From UBA4292 sp002395865 (lineage in GTDB: Bacteria > Bacillota > Clostridia > Lachnospirales > Lachnospiraceae): DNA of 64,000 nt. Positions 26,514-35,044 of this stretch are shown here, piece after piece. The notes under the pieces were generated by a model. That model made no database searches. It was not told where the DNA came from and saw nothing but the letters and a program-made list of their open reading frames with translations. The position numbers and the translations under genes were made by a program. The stretch covers positions 1-64,000 of the forward strand of contig CAMNBU010000008.1 of NCBI GenBank assembly GCA_946533395.1. The letters run 5' to 3'. Numbering within the stretch: the stretch's first letter is position 1; every line of letters starts with the position of its first letter.

Positions 26514-28061
26514 ATGGATTATTTGGATAATGAACAGGAGAATATGAACACCGAACAGTGCGACAGCGCTCAGAGCTTCGAGCAGGTCCGGATGGGTGAT
26601 CAGCCCGCAGGCGATGAGCCTGTAAACAATCAGCCGAGTGGCAGCGGACCTTCGGGCGACCGGCCTGACATGGAGGAGATCTACAGCGCATACAAGGAGC
26701 CTCAGGTGAAGGAGCCTAAGAAAAAGAAGCATGTGGTCGCAAATGTATTCGCGGGTCTCGGACTTGCTGCTGCGGCATCCCTCATGACCTTCGGCGGACT
26801 TAAGGTGGCAGGTTATCTGGACCAGAAGGCTGCGATAGTCGAGCAGGGAGAAAACGGTGAGAGAGCAACGCTTACCCACTCGGATGACAAGGCCGATGAC
26901 ATGACTTCGAAAAGCTCCGATGCCGTGAAGGCGGGAGATGAAGTGAGTGAAAGAAATGCGGCAGCTCCCACGATATCGACGACCGAGAGGGTCAGCGCGG
27001 AGTACATGGATGTCTCGGCTGTGGTCGAGGAGGTCATGCCTTCGGTAGTGGCTGTTACGAATGAGACGGTCTATAAGGTGACCGGAAGAAACTGGAGCTG
27101 GTTCGGCGGCGGAAGCTCCGAGTACCCCGCAACGGGTGCGGGAAGCGGAGTTATTATCGGCGAGAACGACGAGGAGCTTCTGATAGTGACCAACGCACAT
27201 GTGGTGCTTCCCACAGATTATTCAAGCTACGGATATTCAGTGGACTCATCCGAGATCAGTATCATATTCTGCAACGATGACACGGTCGACGCATATATAA
27301 AGGGCTACGATGAGGAGGCGGATCTGGCAGTGGTCGGTGTTAAGCTTGACGATATCGATCAGGACACGCTCGACTCGATAAAGATAGCGACCGTTGGCAA
27401 TTCGGATAACTTAAAGCCCGGCAACGGTGTCATAGCCATAGGTAACGCTCTCGGCTTCGGACAGTCTGTAACGGTAGGTTATGTATCTGCCCTCAACCGC
27501 AATGTTACGATAAACGGCGTTACGAGGACTCTTCTTCAGACCGATGCAGCCATCAACCCCGGCAATTCGGGCGGCGGACTCTTCAATATAAACGGTGAGC
27601 TCATAGGCATCAATTCGGCCAAGTACGCTTCAGAGGATGTCGAGGGCATCGGCTACGCTATCCCCATAACATCCGCAGGCGATATCATCGAGGACCTCAT
27701 GAACAGGACGACTGTAGTGAGAGAGAAGGTCACCGATGAAGATAAAATCTGCTATCTGGGCGTTTACTCAAGCACAGAGTATTCGAGCAACTACGGCGTT
27801 CTTATAGGTGATACTGTGGAGAACGGACCCGCAGAGAAGGCAGGACTTGCCTCATACGACATCATCACCGCTATCGGCGACAGGAAGGTCTCCACATGGG
27901 AGGAGATGGTAGATGAGCTCGCTTACTACGAGGGCGGCGAGACCGTGACGATCACTTACTATACCATCGAAGGCAGCGGAAGAAACAGGGAGTATGTCGA
28001 GAAGACTGCCAATGTGACTCTGGGCTTTAGGAAGGATTTTCAGGAGAATAACAATCAGTAA
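26514..28061 (+). CDS. HtrA/DegP-like membrane-anchored serine protease
   Basis: A 515-residue protein. The acidic N-terminal cytoplasmic part (about 1-72) is followed by a transmembrane anchor (about 75-97). Next comes a low-complexity linker and a trypsin-like domain with His in TNAHVV, Asp in EADLAVV and Ser in NPGNSGGG. A C-terminal PDZ domain (about 420-500) ends the protein. It degrades or refolds damaged proteins at the outer face of the membrane. CAGGAGG precedes the ATG. The long acidic N-tail is typical of clostridial HtrA proteins. It is monocistronic, closing with a perfect hairpin. Confidence 0.92.
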   Translation: MDYLDNEQENMNTEQCDSAQSFEQVRMGDQPAGDEPVNNQPSGSGPSGDRPDMEEIYSAYKEPQVKEPKKKKHVVANVFAGLGLAAAASLMTFGGLKVAGYLDQKAAIVEQGENGERATLTHSDDKADDMTSKSSDAVKAGDEVSERNAAAPTISTTERVSAEYMDVSAVVEEVMPSVVAVTNETVYKVTGRNWSWFGGGSSEYPATGAGSGVIIGENDEELLIVTNAHVVLPTDYSSYGYSVDSSEISIIFCNDDTVDAYIKGYDEEADLAVVGVKLDDIDQDTLDSIKIATVGNSDNLKPGNGVIAIGNALGFGQSVTVGYVSALNRNVTINGVTRTLLQTDAAINPGNSGGGLFNINGELIGINSAKYASEDVEGIGYAIPITSAGDIIEDLMNRTTVVREKVTDEDKICYLGVYSSTEYSSNYGVLIGDTVENGPAEKAGLASYDIITAIGDRKVSTWEEMVDELAYYEGGETVTITYYTIEGSGRNREYVEKTANVTLGFRKDFQENNNQ

Positions 28062-28089
28062 TCAGTTTTGACATCTGAATCGTGTTAAT

Positions 28090-28116
28090 GTGCCCTGCGG
28101 CTGTGCCGCAGGGCAC
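28090..28116 (+). terminator. Perfect 12-bp hairpin after htrA
   Basis: GTGCCCTGCGGC (28090-28101), TGT loop, GCCGCAGGGCAC (28105-28116). There is no run of T right after, so it may act as a weak terminator or an RNA 3' end protector. Confidence 0.7.
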
Positions 28117-28189
28117 ATCTATCATAATGAGATAACTATAGGTTATAATAAATGGCATAAATAATCATATCCGATAATCACAGATTATA

Positions 28190-28218
28190 TTGACATTTTA
28201 TGAAAGGACTGATAGAAT
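28190..28218 (+). promoter_or_regulatory. Sigma-A promoter of ilvN-ilvC
   Basis: TTGACA (28190-28195), 17-nt spacer, TAGAAT (28213-28218). The leader to ilvN is about 30 nt; no T-box or leader peptide is seen. Confidence 0.78.
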
Positions 28219-28254
28219 ACGTCCAGACTCATTTTTCGGGAAAGGAGGGTAACT

Positions 28255-28746
28255 ATGAGCCAGATAGTGCTTTCACTTCTCGTGGATAATCAGGCCGGTG
28301 TTCTGAGCCGCGTTTCGGGTCTGTTCAGCCGCAGAGGCTACAATATCGACAGCCTCACAGTGGGTGAGACTGAGAACCCCCTGTATTCACGCATGACAGT
28401 GGTCGCAAACGGTGAGCCTGAGGTCTTGGAGCAGATCGAGAAGCAGCTCGCGAAGCTGGTCGACGTGGTAGAGATCACGAATCTCGCCCCCAACAAGTCG
28501 GTTACGAGGGAGCTGGTACTCATCAAGGTATCGGCCAACGCTGAGAACAGACACAAGATCACCGAGATAGCAGGCATTTTCCGCGCGAATATCGTTGACA
28601 TCTATTCCAATTCCATGATGCTCGAGATGACGGGCGGAATGCAGAAGATCGAAGCATTCATTGAGCTTTTAAAGCCCTTTGAGATACTTCAGCTCGTGCG
28701 CACGGGCGTTACAGGCCTTTTAAGAGGCAGCGCAGACGAAAACTAA
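28255..28746 (+). CDS. ilvN: Acetolactate synthase small (regulatory) subunit
   Basis: A 163-residue ACT-domain subunit that gives valine feedback control to acetolactate synthase. The N-terminal ACT segment (LLVDNQAGVLSRVSGLFSRR) and the second half (LELVLI-like region to the SGLL end) fit IlvN/IlvH in length and order. AAAGGAGGG precedes the ATG. The large subunit IlvB is not adjacent, so it must be elsewhere. ilvC follows 25 nt later, so this subunit and ketol-acid reductoisomerase are co-expressed. Confidence 0.94.
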   Translation: MSQIVLSLLVDNQAGVLSRVSGLFSRRGYNIDSLTVGETENPLYSRMTVVANGEPEVLEQIEKQLAKLVDVVEITNLAPNKSVTRELVLIKVSANAENRHKITEIAGIFRANIVDIYSNSMMLEMTGGMQKIEAFIELLKPFEILQLVRTGVTGLLRGSADEN

Positions 28747-28771
28747 TATATTTTATTAACGGAGGTTAATC

Positions 28772-29791
28772 ATGGCAGCAAAGATCTATTATCAGGAGGA
28801 CTGCAATCTTTCATTACTTGAGGGCAAGACTATAGCCATCATCGGCTACGGCAGCCAGGGACACGCACACGCTTTAAACCTTAAGGAGAGCGGATGCAAC
28901 GTTATCGTCGGCCTTTACAAGGGCTCAAAGAGCTGGGACAAGGCTGTAGCGCAGGGCTTCGAGGTGTTCGAGGCGGCTGAGGCAGCTAAAAAGGCAGACA
29001 TCATCATGATCCTTATCAACGACGAGAAGCAGGCTAAGCTTTATAAGGAGAGCATCGAGCCGAATCTTGAGCCCGGCAATATGCTTATGTTCGCGCACGG
29101 CTTCAACATCCACTTCGGATGCATCAAGCCTCCGGCATTCGTTGACGTTACGATGATCGCTCCCAAGGCTCCCGGCCACACAGTAAGAAGCGAGTATCAG
29201 GCAGGCAAGGGTACACCGTGTCTCGTAGCCGTAGAGCAGGATTACACCGGTCAGGCACTTGATAAGGCTCTGGCTTACGGCCTCGGCATCGGCGGCGCAA
29301 GAGCAGGTATCCTTGAGACCACATTCAGAACAGAGACAGAGACAGACCTCTTCGGTGAGCAGGCAGTTCTTTGCGGCGGTGTTTGCGCACTTATGCAGGC
29401 CGGCTTCGAGACACTTGTTGAGGCAGGTTATGATCCGAGAAACGCATACTTTGAGTGCATCCATGAGATGAAGCTTATCGTAGACCTTATCTATCAGTCA
29501 GGCTTTGCAGGCATGAGATATTCCATCTCCAACACCGCTGAGTATGGCGATTACGTAACAGGTCCGAAGATCATCACTGAGGACACCAAGAAGGCCATGA
29601 AGAAGATCCTTGCAGACATCCAGGACGGTTCATTTGCTAAGGAATTCCTTCTTGAAATGAGCGATGCAGGTAAGCAGGTACATTTCCAGGCTATGAGAAA
29701 GAAGGCTGCCGAGCACCCTTCAGAGAAGGTTGGCGAGGAGGTCAGAAAGCTCTACAGCTGGAACGGTGAGGATAAGCTCATCAACAACTAA
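28772..29791 (+). CDS. ilvC: Ketol-acid reductoisomerase
   Basis: A 339-residue class I enzyme that converts acetolactate to dihydroxyisovalerate in valine/leucine/isoleucine and pantothenate supply. It carries GYGSQGHAHALNLKESG for NAD(P)H and the metal residues in the ETDLFGEQ segment and its C-terminal helical domain. In IlvC, loop length and residues after GYGSQGH set NADPH or NADH use; this was not resolved. CGGAGG precedes the ATG. It ends with a strong terminator. Confidence 0.96.
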   Translation: MAAKIYYQEDCNLSLLEGKTIAIIGYGSQGHAHALNLKESGCNVIVGLYKGSKSWDKAVAQGFEVFEAAEAAKKADIIMILINDEKQAKLYKESIEPNLEPGNMLMFAHGFNIHFGCIKPPAFVDVTMIAPKAPGHTVRSEYQAGKGTPCLVAVEQDYTGQALDKALAYGLGIGGARAGILETTFRTETETDLFGEQAVLCGGVCALMQAGFETLVEAGYDPRNAYFECIHEMKLIVDLIYQSGFAGMRYSISNTAEYGDYVTGPKIITEDTKKAMKKILADIQDGSFAKEFLLEMSDAGKQVHFQAMRKKAAEHPSEKVGEEVRKLYSWNGEDKLINN

Positions 29792-29801
29792 TATCTATCA
29801 C

Positions 29802-29833
29802 AGGTCCGCCGGTCTTTCGGCGGACCTTTTTTT
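29802..29833 (+). terminator. Terminator after ilvC
   Basis: AGGTCCGCCG (29802-29811), 6-nt loop, CGGCGGACCT (29818-29827), then a run of T to 29833. Confidence 0.93.
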
Positions 29834-29845
29834 ATAAAAAATAAC

Positions 29846-29874
29846 TTGTCGTATGCATACCTGTCAGTTATAAT
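29846..29874 (+). promoter_or_regulatory. Sigma-A promoter with perfect -10
   Basis: TTGTCG (29846-29851), 17-nt spacer, TATAAT (29869-29874), 28 nt before the start of the metallophosphoesterase gene. Confidence 0.72.
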
Positions 29875-29902
29875 CCTCTTATCAAGTATGAGAGGTTTTT
29901 CT

Positions 29903-30991
29903 ATGTGGGGAATAATCATTTCGGTCTTTTGCGCCGCAGCTGCGATAGGAGGCGTTTATCTTGCTGTTGCAGTGAGCCGGTTCGGAGGAATAAAAAAGCT
30001 GGCGAGGGATAGGAAGTCATTGTCTTTTGTTATTTCATTGGCTGTCATCGCTGCCATTTTTTTTGCTGCGGTCATGATCACGACATCCGTAAATGCGGTC
30101 ATCATCCTGCTGCATTTCATCGCTTTTTTTATTTTTTCGGGTCTTTTGGTGAAGCTTGTCGAGAAGATCAGGGGAAAGAAATTCAGACATTACATTCAGG
30201 GCTGGCTGGGGATAGTCGTATCCGTGGTGTATCTGCTGATCGGCTACTATCTGGCCAACAATGTGTGGCAGGAGAACTACAGCCTGAAGACAGATAAAAA
30301 TGTCGGAACTATAAGGATCGCAATGATAGCGGATTCGCATCTGGGCGCGACCTTCGGCTCAGAGGGCTTCGCAAAGCACTTAAAGGAGATCGAGGCGAGT
30401 GGGGCGCAGATGCTTCTGATAGCAGGCGATTTCGTGGATGACGGGACGACAAGGGAGGATATGGTTAGAGCCGCGCAGGCACTCGGTGAAGCGAAGTTTG
30501 AGTACGGCGTGTATCTTTCGTGGGGAAATCATGACCCGGGCTATTTCAGGGGAAGAAGCTTTACACTGAATGAGATGATAGCGGAGCTTGAGAAGAACGG
30601 TGTACATGTGCTGAATGACGAGAGCGTGCTGATAGACGATAGAATATACATCGTCGGAAGGCGCGACCGGTCCTCCGGCAATCGCAAAAGCATAGGTGAG
30701 CTGCTTGAGGGGCTGGATACGGACAAGTATATCATCGTCCTCGACCACCAGCCGAACGACTATGACAATGAGGCTGCCTCCGCGGCAGATCTGGTCCTGT
30801 CCGGACATACACACGGCGGACAGCTTTTCCCGTGGACGACCATCAGCAAGCTCATAAAAGTCGACGACAGAGTATACGGGTATGAGAGAAGAAACGGAAC
30901 GGATTTCATCGTGACTTCGGGAATCTCGGACTGGGAGATAAAGTTTAAGACCGGTACGAAGTCGGAGTATGTGATAATCGATGTGGAGTAA
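29903..30991 (+). CDS. Membrane metallophosphoesterase (YkuE/YaeI type)
   Basis: A 362-residue protein with four hydrophobic segments in the first 130 residues, then a calcineurin-like phosphoesterase domain facing outward. Metal-site motifs are DSH (IADSHLG), GDFVDD, GNHD and GHTHGGQ. Relatives act on lipid-linked phosphates such as UDP-diacylglucosamine or phospholipids, or are of unknown use. The frame starts earlier, but GAGAGG at 29890-29895 selects ATG 29903. A second gene of the same type, with a single anchor, lies at 32422. Confidence 0.85.
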   Translation: MWGIIISVFCAAAAIGGVYLAVAVSRFGGIKKLARDRKSLSFVISLAVIAAIFFAAVMITTSVNAVIILLHFIAFFIFSGLLVKLVEKIRGKKFRHYIQGWLGIVVSVVYLLIGYYLANNVWQENYSLKTDKNVGTIRIAMIADSHLGATFGSEGFAKHLKEIEASGAQMLLIAGDFVDDGTTREDMVRAAQALGEAKFEYGVYLSWGNHDPGYFRGRSFTLNEMIAELEKNGVHVLNDESVLIDDRIYIVGRRDRSSGNRKSIGELLEGLDTDKYIIVLDHQPNDYDNEAASAADLVLSGHTHGGQLFPWTTISKLIKVDDRVYGYERRNGTDFIVTSGISDWEIKFKTGTKSEYVIIDVE

Positions 30992-31008
30992 CAGATAGTC
31001 AGAAACAT

Positions 31009-31098
31009 AAAAAATGTCATTTTGAGCGAGCCGAAAGGCGGGTCGAAGAACCTTTGTCAGTGAAAGATCCTTCGACTCATGCGCGATGTGACATTTTT
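31009..31098. repeat. Imperfect palindromic repeat/terminator element
   Basis: AAAAATGTCA (from 31010) faces TGACATTTTTTT (31089 onward). Inner blocks TTTGAGCGAG (31021-31030), TCGAAGAA (31043-31050) and GATCCTTCGACTC (31066-31078) form a long two-arm hairpin. Elements of this pattern (TGTCATTNTGAGCG with GATCCTTCG) are dispersed repeats in several bacterial groups. It lies between two convergent genes and supplies the last codons of the LysR gene. Confidence 0.7.
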
Positions 31099-31973
31099 TT
31101 TACGTATTTCATGAACTCCCCGACTGCGCTGCCGGGGTGGTTCGTGCACGCAAAACCGATGGTCCTTCCGGGAACGGGTACTTCAAGAGGTATCTGCATC
31201 AAAAGACCCTCATCCAGCTCCTTCTGGACGCATTCCTTTATGCAGCAGCCGATACCGATGCCTATGCGCGCGAACTCGATTATGAGGTCCATGGTAGAGA
31301 TCTCCATGATATTGCCCGGCTGGATGTGGTGGGCGGCCAGATAGGAGTCCATGTGGCGGCGGGTCATATTGCCGGGCTCGAGCATCATGACTGTGCTCTC
31401 TAAAAGAATGTCAGGGTGACCTGCATTCCGCAGCATGAAGTTTTTCATGTACGCAGGGCTGCATACGAAGATGTCCTCGATATCGGCCACGGGGAGAAAT
31501 TCGAGCCCTCCCGCGTTCTCGGGCTTTACGGTGACACCAAGATCGATGGCGCGCTGCTCGAGAAGACTCAGGGTCCTCGCGGAGTGGTGGTTGTCGATCG
31601 TAATCTTCACATGCGGGTGTTCCTTGATATAGGGCTCGAGATAGGGCAGAAGGATGTACTTGCACAGGGTGGTGCTCACGCCTATCCTGATGTGGCCTAT
31701 GCCCAGATCCTGTATCTTCTTCAGCTCCTCCTCGCCTCTGTCAATGGCCGCAAACGCCGTGCGGATGTGGGTGTAGAGCACCTCACCCTCCTCGGTCAGG
31801 GTAACTCCGCGCGAATTTCTTATAAAGAGAGGCGTTCCGAGATTCTCCTCCAGATGGCTGATCGATTTGGAAATGGCGGGCTGGCTTATGAAGAGCTCCG
31901 AAGCGGCGCGGGATATATTGCCTGTTCGGGCCACTGTGTAGAATACGTGGTAGAGTGACAGATTCTGATCCAT
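31077..31973 (-). CDS. LysR-type transcriptional regulator
   Basis: A 298-residue regulator: an N-terminal winged helix (LYHVFYTVARTGNISRAASELFISQPAISKSISHL region, residues 7-42) and a C-terminal periplasmic-binding-like sensor domain. GAGGAA precedes ATG 31973. The last seven codons (end of KKMSHRA) lie inside the palindromic repeat at 31009-31098, so the natural C-terminus may have been replaced. LysR regulators usually control a divergent gene; here the divergent side holds only an apparent gene remnant, so the target is unknown. Confidence 0.88.
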   Translation of the reverse strand: MDQNLSLYHVFYTVARTGNISRAASELFISQPAISKSISHLEENLGTPLFIRNSRGVTLTEEGEVLYTHIRTAFAAIDRGEEELKKIQDLGIGHIRIGVSTTLCKYILLPYLEPYIKEHPHVKITIDNHHSARTLSLLEQRAIDLGVTVKPENAGGLEFLPVADIEDIFVCSPAYMKNFMLRNAGHPDILLESTVMMLEPGNMTRRHMDSYLAAHHIQPGNIMEISTMDLIIEFARIGIGIGCCIKECVQKELDEGLLMQIPLEVPVPGRTIGFACTNHPGSAVGEFMKYVKKMSHRA

Positions 31974-32268
31974 GAAATGTTCCTCGTATTACCTGAATTT
32001 ATACCTATCATAACATCTGCTATGGAGGGAATCAAGCGGATTATCCTGAAAAAAGCCATATAATTTTTTAAAAAAGCTGTGAAGGACGAGTTCAAGGCCT
32101 ACTGCGACCAGGTCAACAAGGTCCGCAAGACAAAGGAGGGCTCACCGGATTTCATAGAGCCGGATGACTTCGCACCTCAGGTACGCAGAAATTCTGTATC
32201 CGCAGAGATCGGCAAAAAGAAGACAATAGATACAGAAGCAGCTATGGATGCAGAAGCAGAAACAGAGT

Positions 32269-32296
32269 GCCTCCGGGGAGCAAAGACCCCGGGGGC
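32269..32296 (+). terminator. GC-rich hairpin in the remnant region
   Basis: GCCTCCGGGG (32269-32278) pairs with CCCCGGGGGC (32287-32296), loop of 8 nt. Its stem fits a terminator and marks the likely end of the old gene; the T tail is poor (GCTTTG). Confidence 0.6.
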
Positions 32297-32336
32297 GCTT
32301 TGCTGCAATCAGCTTTTGACCGTGAATTATTGTCCA

Positions 32337-32365
32337 TTGACCGGAACACTTTTTGGTGGTAATAT
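32337..32365 (+). promoter_or_regulatory. Promoter for the second metallophosphoesterase
   Basis: TTGACC (32337-32342), 17-nt spacer, TAATAT (32360-32365), about 57 nt before ATG 32422. Confidence 0.65.
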
Positions 32366-32421
32366 ATCGAATAATAAGTTTTACTCGGATGAGTTTGCAA
32401 TTTAGTATAAGGAAAGAGATC

Positions 32422-33264
32422 ATGGCAAAAGAAACAGGTAAACCGAAAAGAAAGAAAAAGATCAAAATGATCGTGACCATTCTCGTGCTTCTCCTCATCG
32501 CCTCCCTGTGGTCGTGGTATCCCTTCACGGAGACTATCACGGTCGAGCTGGGAAAAGAAGGGGCTGAGGTGGTGCGAATAGCTCTTGTGACCGACCTTCA
32601 CTCATGCAGCTACGGGGAGAATGAAAGAGACTTGGAGGATATGATACGAAAGGCGGAGCCTGATATTGTGGTACTTGGCGGAGACTTCTTCGACGATGTG
32701 CAGCCGGATGACAATGCCAAGAAGCTGGCTCTGTGGCTTTCGATGCATTATCCGTGCTATTATGTGACGGGCAATCACGAGTACTGGAGTGGCCGTGCGG
32801 GAGAGATGAAGGCATATCTGCAGGAGCTGGGGATACATGTGCTGGCGGGGGACTGCGAGACGATCACTGTAAATGGCAGGATATTAGACATATGCGGCGT
32901 GGATGATCCCGACGGCGGGACCGACGGAGAATGGAAGAAGCAGCTGGATGCGGCTTGGGAGGCGACATCCGTGGGACATGTAAGGATACTAATCAGCCAC
33001 AGACCCGAGAGGGTTGAGTATTACGAACAGTATGGTTTCGATCTGGTGCTTTGCGGCCACGCTCACGCGGGGCAGTTCCTGATACCGTTCGTGAATAGGG
33101 GCATATTAGCACCGAATCAGGGATTGTTTCCCGAGTATGTAAATGGCAGATACGATCTGAAGAACGGAAGTATAATGATAGTCAGCCGCGGTCTGGCGCG
33201 TGAGAGCACTCCGCTGCCGAGGTTCTTTAACCATCCGGAGCTTCTGATAGTTGAAGTGAAATAG
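32422..33264 (+). CDS. Membrane-anchored metallophosphoesterase
   Basis: A 280-residue YkuE-like protein: a basic N-terminus and one anchor helix (about 18-33), then a calcineurin-type domain with TDLHS, GGDFFDD, GNHEYW and CGHAHAGQ. AAGGAAAG before ATG 32422 fixes the start over the longer frame. It is the second such enzyme within 3 kb, with one anchor in place of four helices. The substrate is unknown; lipid phosphate or UDP-lipid hydrolysis is known for relatives. A terminator follows. Confidence 0.87.
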   Translation: MAKETGKPKRKKKIKMIVTILVLLLIASLWSWYPFTETITVELGKEGAEVVRIALVTDLHSCSYGENERDLEDMIRKAEPDIVVLGGDFFDDVQPDDNAKKLALWLSMHYPCYYVTGNHEYWSGRAGEMKAYLQELGIHVLAGDCETITVNGRILDICGVDDPDGGTDGEWKKQLDAAWEATSVGHVRILISHRPERVEYYEQYGFDLVLCGHAHAGQFLIPFVNRGILAPNQGLFPEYVNGRYDLKNGSIMIVSRGLARESTPLPRFFNHPELLIVEVK

Positions 33265-33279
33265 GTATTTTTATATGTG

Positions 33280-33308
33280 AGACCGGGGCGGGCGCTCCGG
33301 TCTTTTTT
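33280..33308 (+). terminator. Terminator after the second metallophosphoesterase
   Basis: AGACCGG (33280-33286), 10-nt loop, CCGGTCT (33297-33303), T run to 33308. Confidence 0.88.
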
Positions 33309-33464
33309 GTCCGCCGGCCGGACGCATGCGGCTGTTCATTCAGAGAAATATAGAACGAAGAGAGGCATTTCTACCATTCATATGCGTAAAATGACCGCTT
33401 GTGTCATAAATATTTACCTTTCGAAGCAGGTGTGATAGTGTGGCACCGTCAGGAGGACAAATCT

Positions 33465-34181
33465 ATGAACGCAATAATCACACAGGGACTAACAAAGAGA
33501 TTTAAGGACAAGACTGCAGTGGACGGGCTGAATATCGCGGTTGAGGAGGGGAAGCTGGTGGCACTGCTCGGAGTAAACGGCGCCGGCAAAACTACCACGA
33601 TCAGGATGCTCACATGCCTTTCGAAGCCGTCAGGGGGCAGCGCGCAGATAATGGGATATGATGTCGTTAAGGATGCGGATAAGGTGAAGCGGCTCACAGG
33701 CATTTCCACGCAGGATACCGCGGTGGCGGAGAACCTGACGGTGGAGGAGAACTTAAGGTTCATGGCGCAGCTGTATCTGGAGAAGCAAGCGGTAAATGAC
33801 GCAGTCGAGGAGACGATAAAGGGCTTCGGACTGGGTGAGTGCAGAAAAAAGAAGGCGAAGCTTTTATCGGGAGGCTGGCAGAGAAGGCTGTCGATCGCGA
33901 TGGCGGTGATCGGTGAGGCGAAGGTGCTCTTCCTTGACGAGCCGACTCTGGGACTTGACGTGCTGGCGAGGCGTGAGCTGTGGAGGGAGATAGAGAAGCT
34001 TAAGAAGGACAGGACGATCGTCCTCACGACCCACTATATGGAGGAGGCTGAGGCTCTGGCCGACTATATTTATGTGATGATCGACGGCAGGATAAGGGCG
34101 GAAGGAACGCTCGCGCAGCTTGAGCAGCTGACAGGCAGGAAGGGACTTGAGGAGGCCTTTGTGAGCCTCGCGGAGGGATAA
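33465..34181 (+). CDS. ABC-2 transporter ATP-binding protein
   Basis: A 238-residue ATPase of the drug/antibiotic export (CcmA-like) group: Walker A GVNGAGKTTTIR, signature LSGGWQRR, Walker B VLFLDEPTLGLD and H-loop TTHYMEEAE. AGGAGG precedes ATG 33465; the upstream extension to 33399 lacks a ribosome site. The ABC-2 permease follows after 5 nt. A GTG-rich AT stretch upstream (33420-33450) shows TTTACC/TAGTGT-like boxes but no convincing promoter. Confidence 0.92.
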   Translation: MNAIITQGLTKRFKDKTAVDGLNIAVEEGKLVALLGVNGAGKTTTIRMLTCLSKPSGGSAQIMGYDVVKDADKVKRLTGISTQDTAVAENLTVEENLRFMAQLYLEKQAVNDAVEETIKGFGLGECRKKKAKLLSGGWQRRLSIAMAVIGEAKVLFLDEPTLGLDVLARRELWREIEKLKKDRTIVLTTHYMEEAEALADYIYVMIDGRIRAEGTLAQLEQLTGRKGLEEAFVSLAEG

Positions 34182-34186
34182 GCAGC

Positions 34187-34957
34187 ATGAACAGGACACT
34201 TGTATTTACAAAAAGAAATCTGATGGAGATGTCAAGAGATGCGCTCAGCTATATATTCTGCATTGCTTTTCCGATAGTGATGCTCGTCATCATGTCCGTG
34301 GTAAATGCGAGCATCCCGAAGGAGGCAGGGATGACGATCTTTCGCATCGATAACCTGGCGGGCGGTATCGCGATATTCGGGCAGACCTTTGTGATGCTTT
34401 TTACCGCCATAAATGTGGCTAAGGACCGCAGCGGATCGTTTCTTGTCAGACTCTACGCATCGCCCATGAAGGGCAGGGATTTTGCGCTTGGCTACATCCT
34501 CCCGATGCTCGCCGTGGCGCTGGTTCAGGTCCTGATCTCATTTACAGCGGCAGTTATCGTAGCTTTTGTATCGGACACGGAGCTAAAGCCTGAGGGACTG
34601 CTTATAGCGGCTGTATCGGTGCTACCGTCGGCGCTTATGTTCACGGCTACCGGCTTTTTGATCGGAACGCTGTTCAACGAGAAGGCGGCTCCCGGCATTT
34701 GCTCGATAATCATCTCCCTAGGCTCATTCATCGGCGGTATATGGTTCGATGTGGATAAAACAGGCGGAGTGATGCTTGACATAAGCAGGTGCACGCCCTT
34801 CTACTACGCCACGAAGACCGCCAGAAGCGCGATACATATGGATTTTACTTATGGCGGCTTTGCCGTGCCCCTCATCATAGTAACGGCGTCGGCTCTTGCC
34901 CTTACGGCGCTGGCAGTGTGGGCTTTCACAAAAAGGATGAGGGCAGATGCGGCGTAG
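34187..34957 (+). CDS. ABC-2 type permease
   Basis: A 256-residue membrane protein with six helices, the ABC-2 fold; a cytoplasmic N-tail (KRNLMEMSRDALSYIF) leads into helix 1. It pairs with the ATPase just upstream to form an exporter of unknown cargo, likely a drug, peptide or lipid. The next genes, a LytTR regulator and a DUF3021 protein, form the kind of unit that often controls such exporters. Confidence 0.88.
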   Translation: MNRTLVFTKRNLMEMSRDALSYIFCIAFPIVMLVIMSVVNASIPKEAGMTIFRIDNLAGGIAIFGQTFVMLFTAINVAKDRSGSFLVRLYASPMKGRDFALGYILPMLAVALVQVLISFTAAVIVAFVSDTELKPEGLLIAAVSVLPSALMFTATGFLIGTLFNEKAAPGICSIIISLGSFIGGIWFDVDKTGGVMLDISRCTPFYYATKTARSAIHMDFTYGGFAVPLIIVTASALALTALAVWAFTKRMRADAA

Positions 34958-34966
34958 AAATTTATG

Positions 34967-34995
34967 TTGAATTGTGGGTCTTTGTATATTATACT
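34967..34995 (+). promoter_or_regulatory. Promoter for the LytTR-DUF3021 unit
   Basis: TTGAAT (34967-34972), 17-nt spacer, TATACT (34990-34995). It lies just after the permease stop, so the regulator has its own promoter. Confidence 0.7.
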
Positions 34996-35044
34996 GATGC
35001 GGACAGGGGTAACAAACTATGCCCGGGAGGCCGCAGGACGGAAG

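Larger units (their letters stand above)
32079..32405 (+). other. Open frame without support, possible gene remnant
   Basis: The gap 31974-32421 holds a 108-codon frame that starts at GTG 32079 without a ribosome site (upstream is an A/T run with an in-frame TAA at 32061). The first 65 codons look protein-like and charged (KDEFKAYCDQVNK, PDFIEPDDFAPQ), then it crosses a hairpin and degenerates. It could be the 3' remnant of a gene once controlled by the LysR neighbour. I would not call it an active gene. Confidence 0.35.

Noticed and set aside
28061..28254. T-box or leader peptide before ilvN
   Set aside because: No AGGGTGG-type T-box core and no run of Leu/Val/Ile codons; the leader after the promoter is only about 30 nt.
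31009..31098. CRISPR repeat
   Set aside because: Only one palindrome, with no repeated unit or spacer array.
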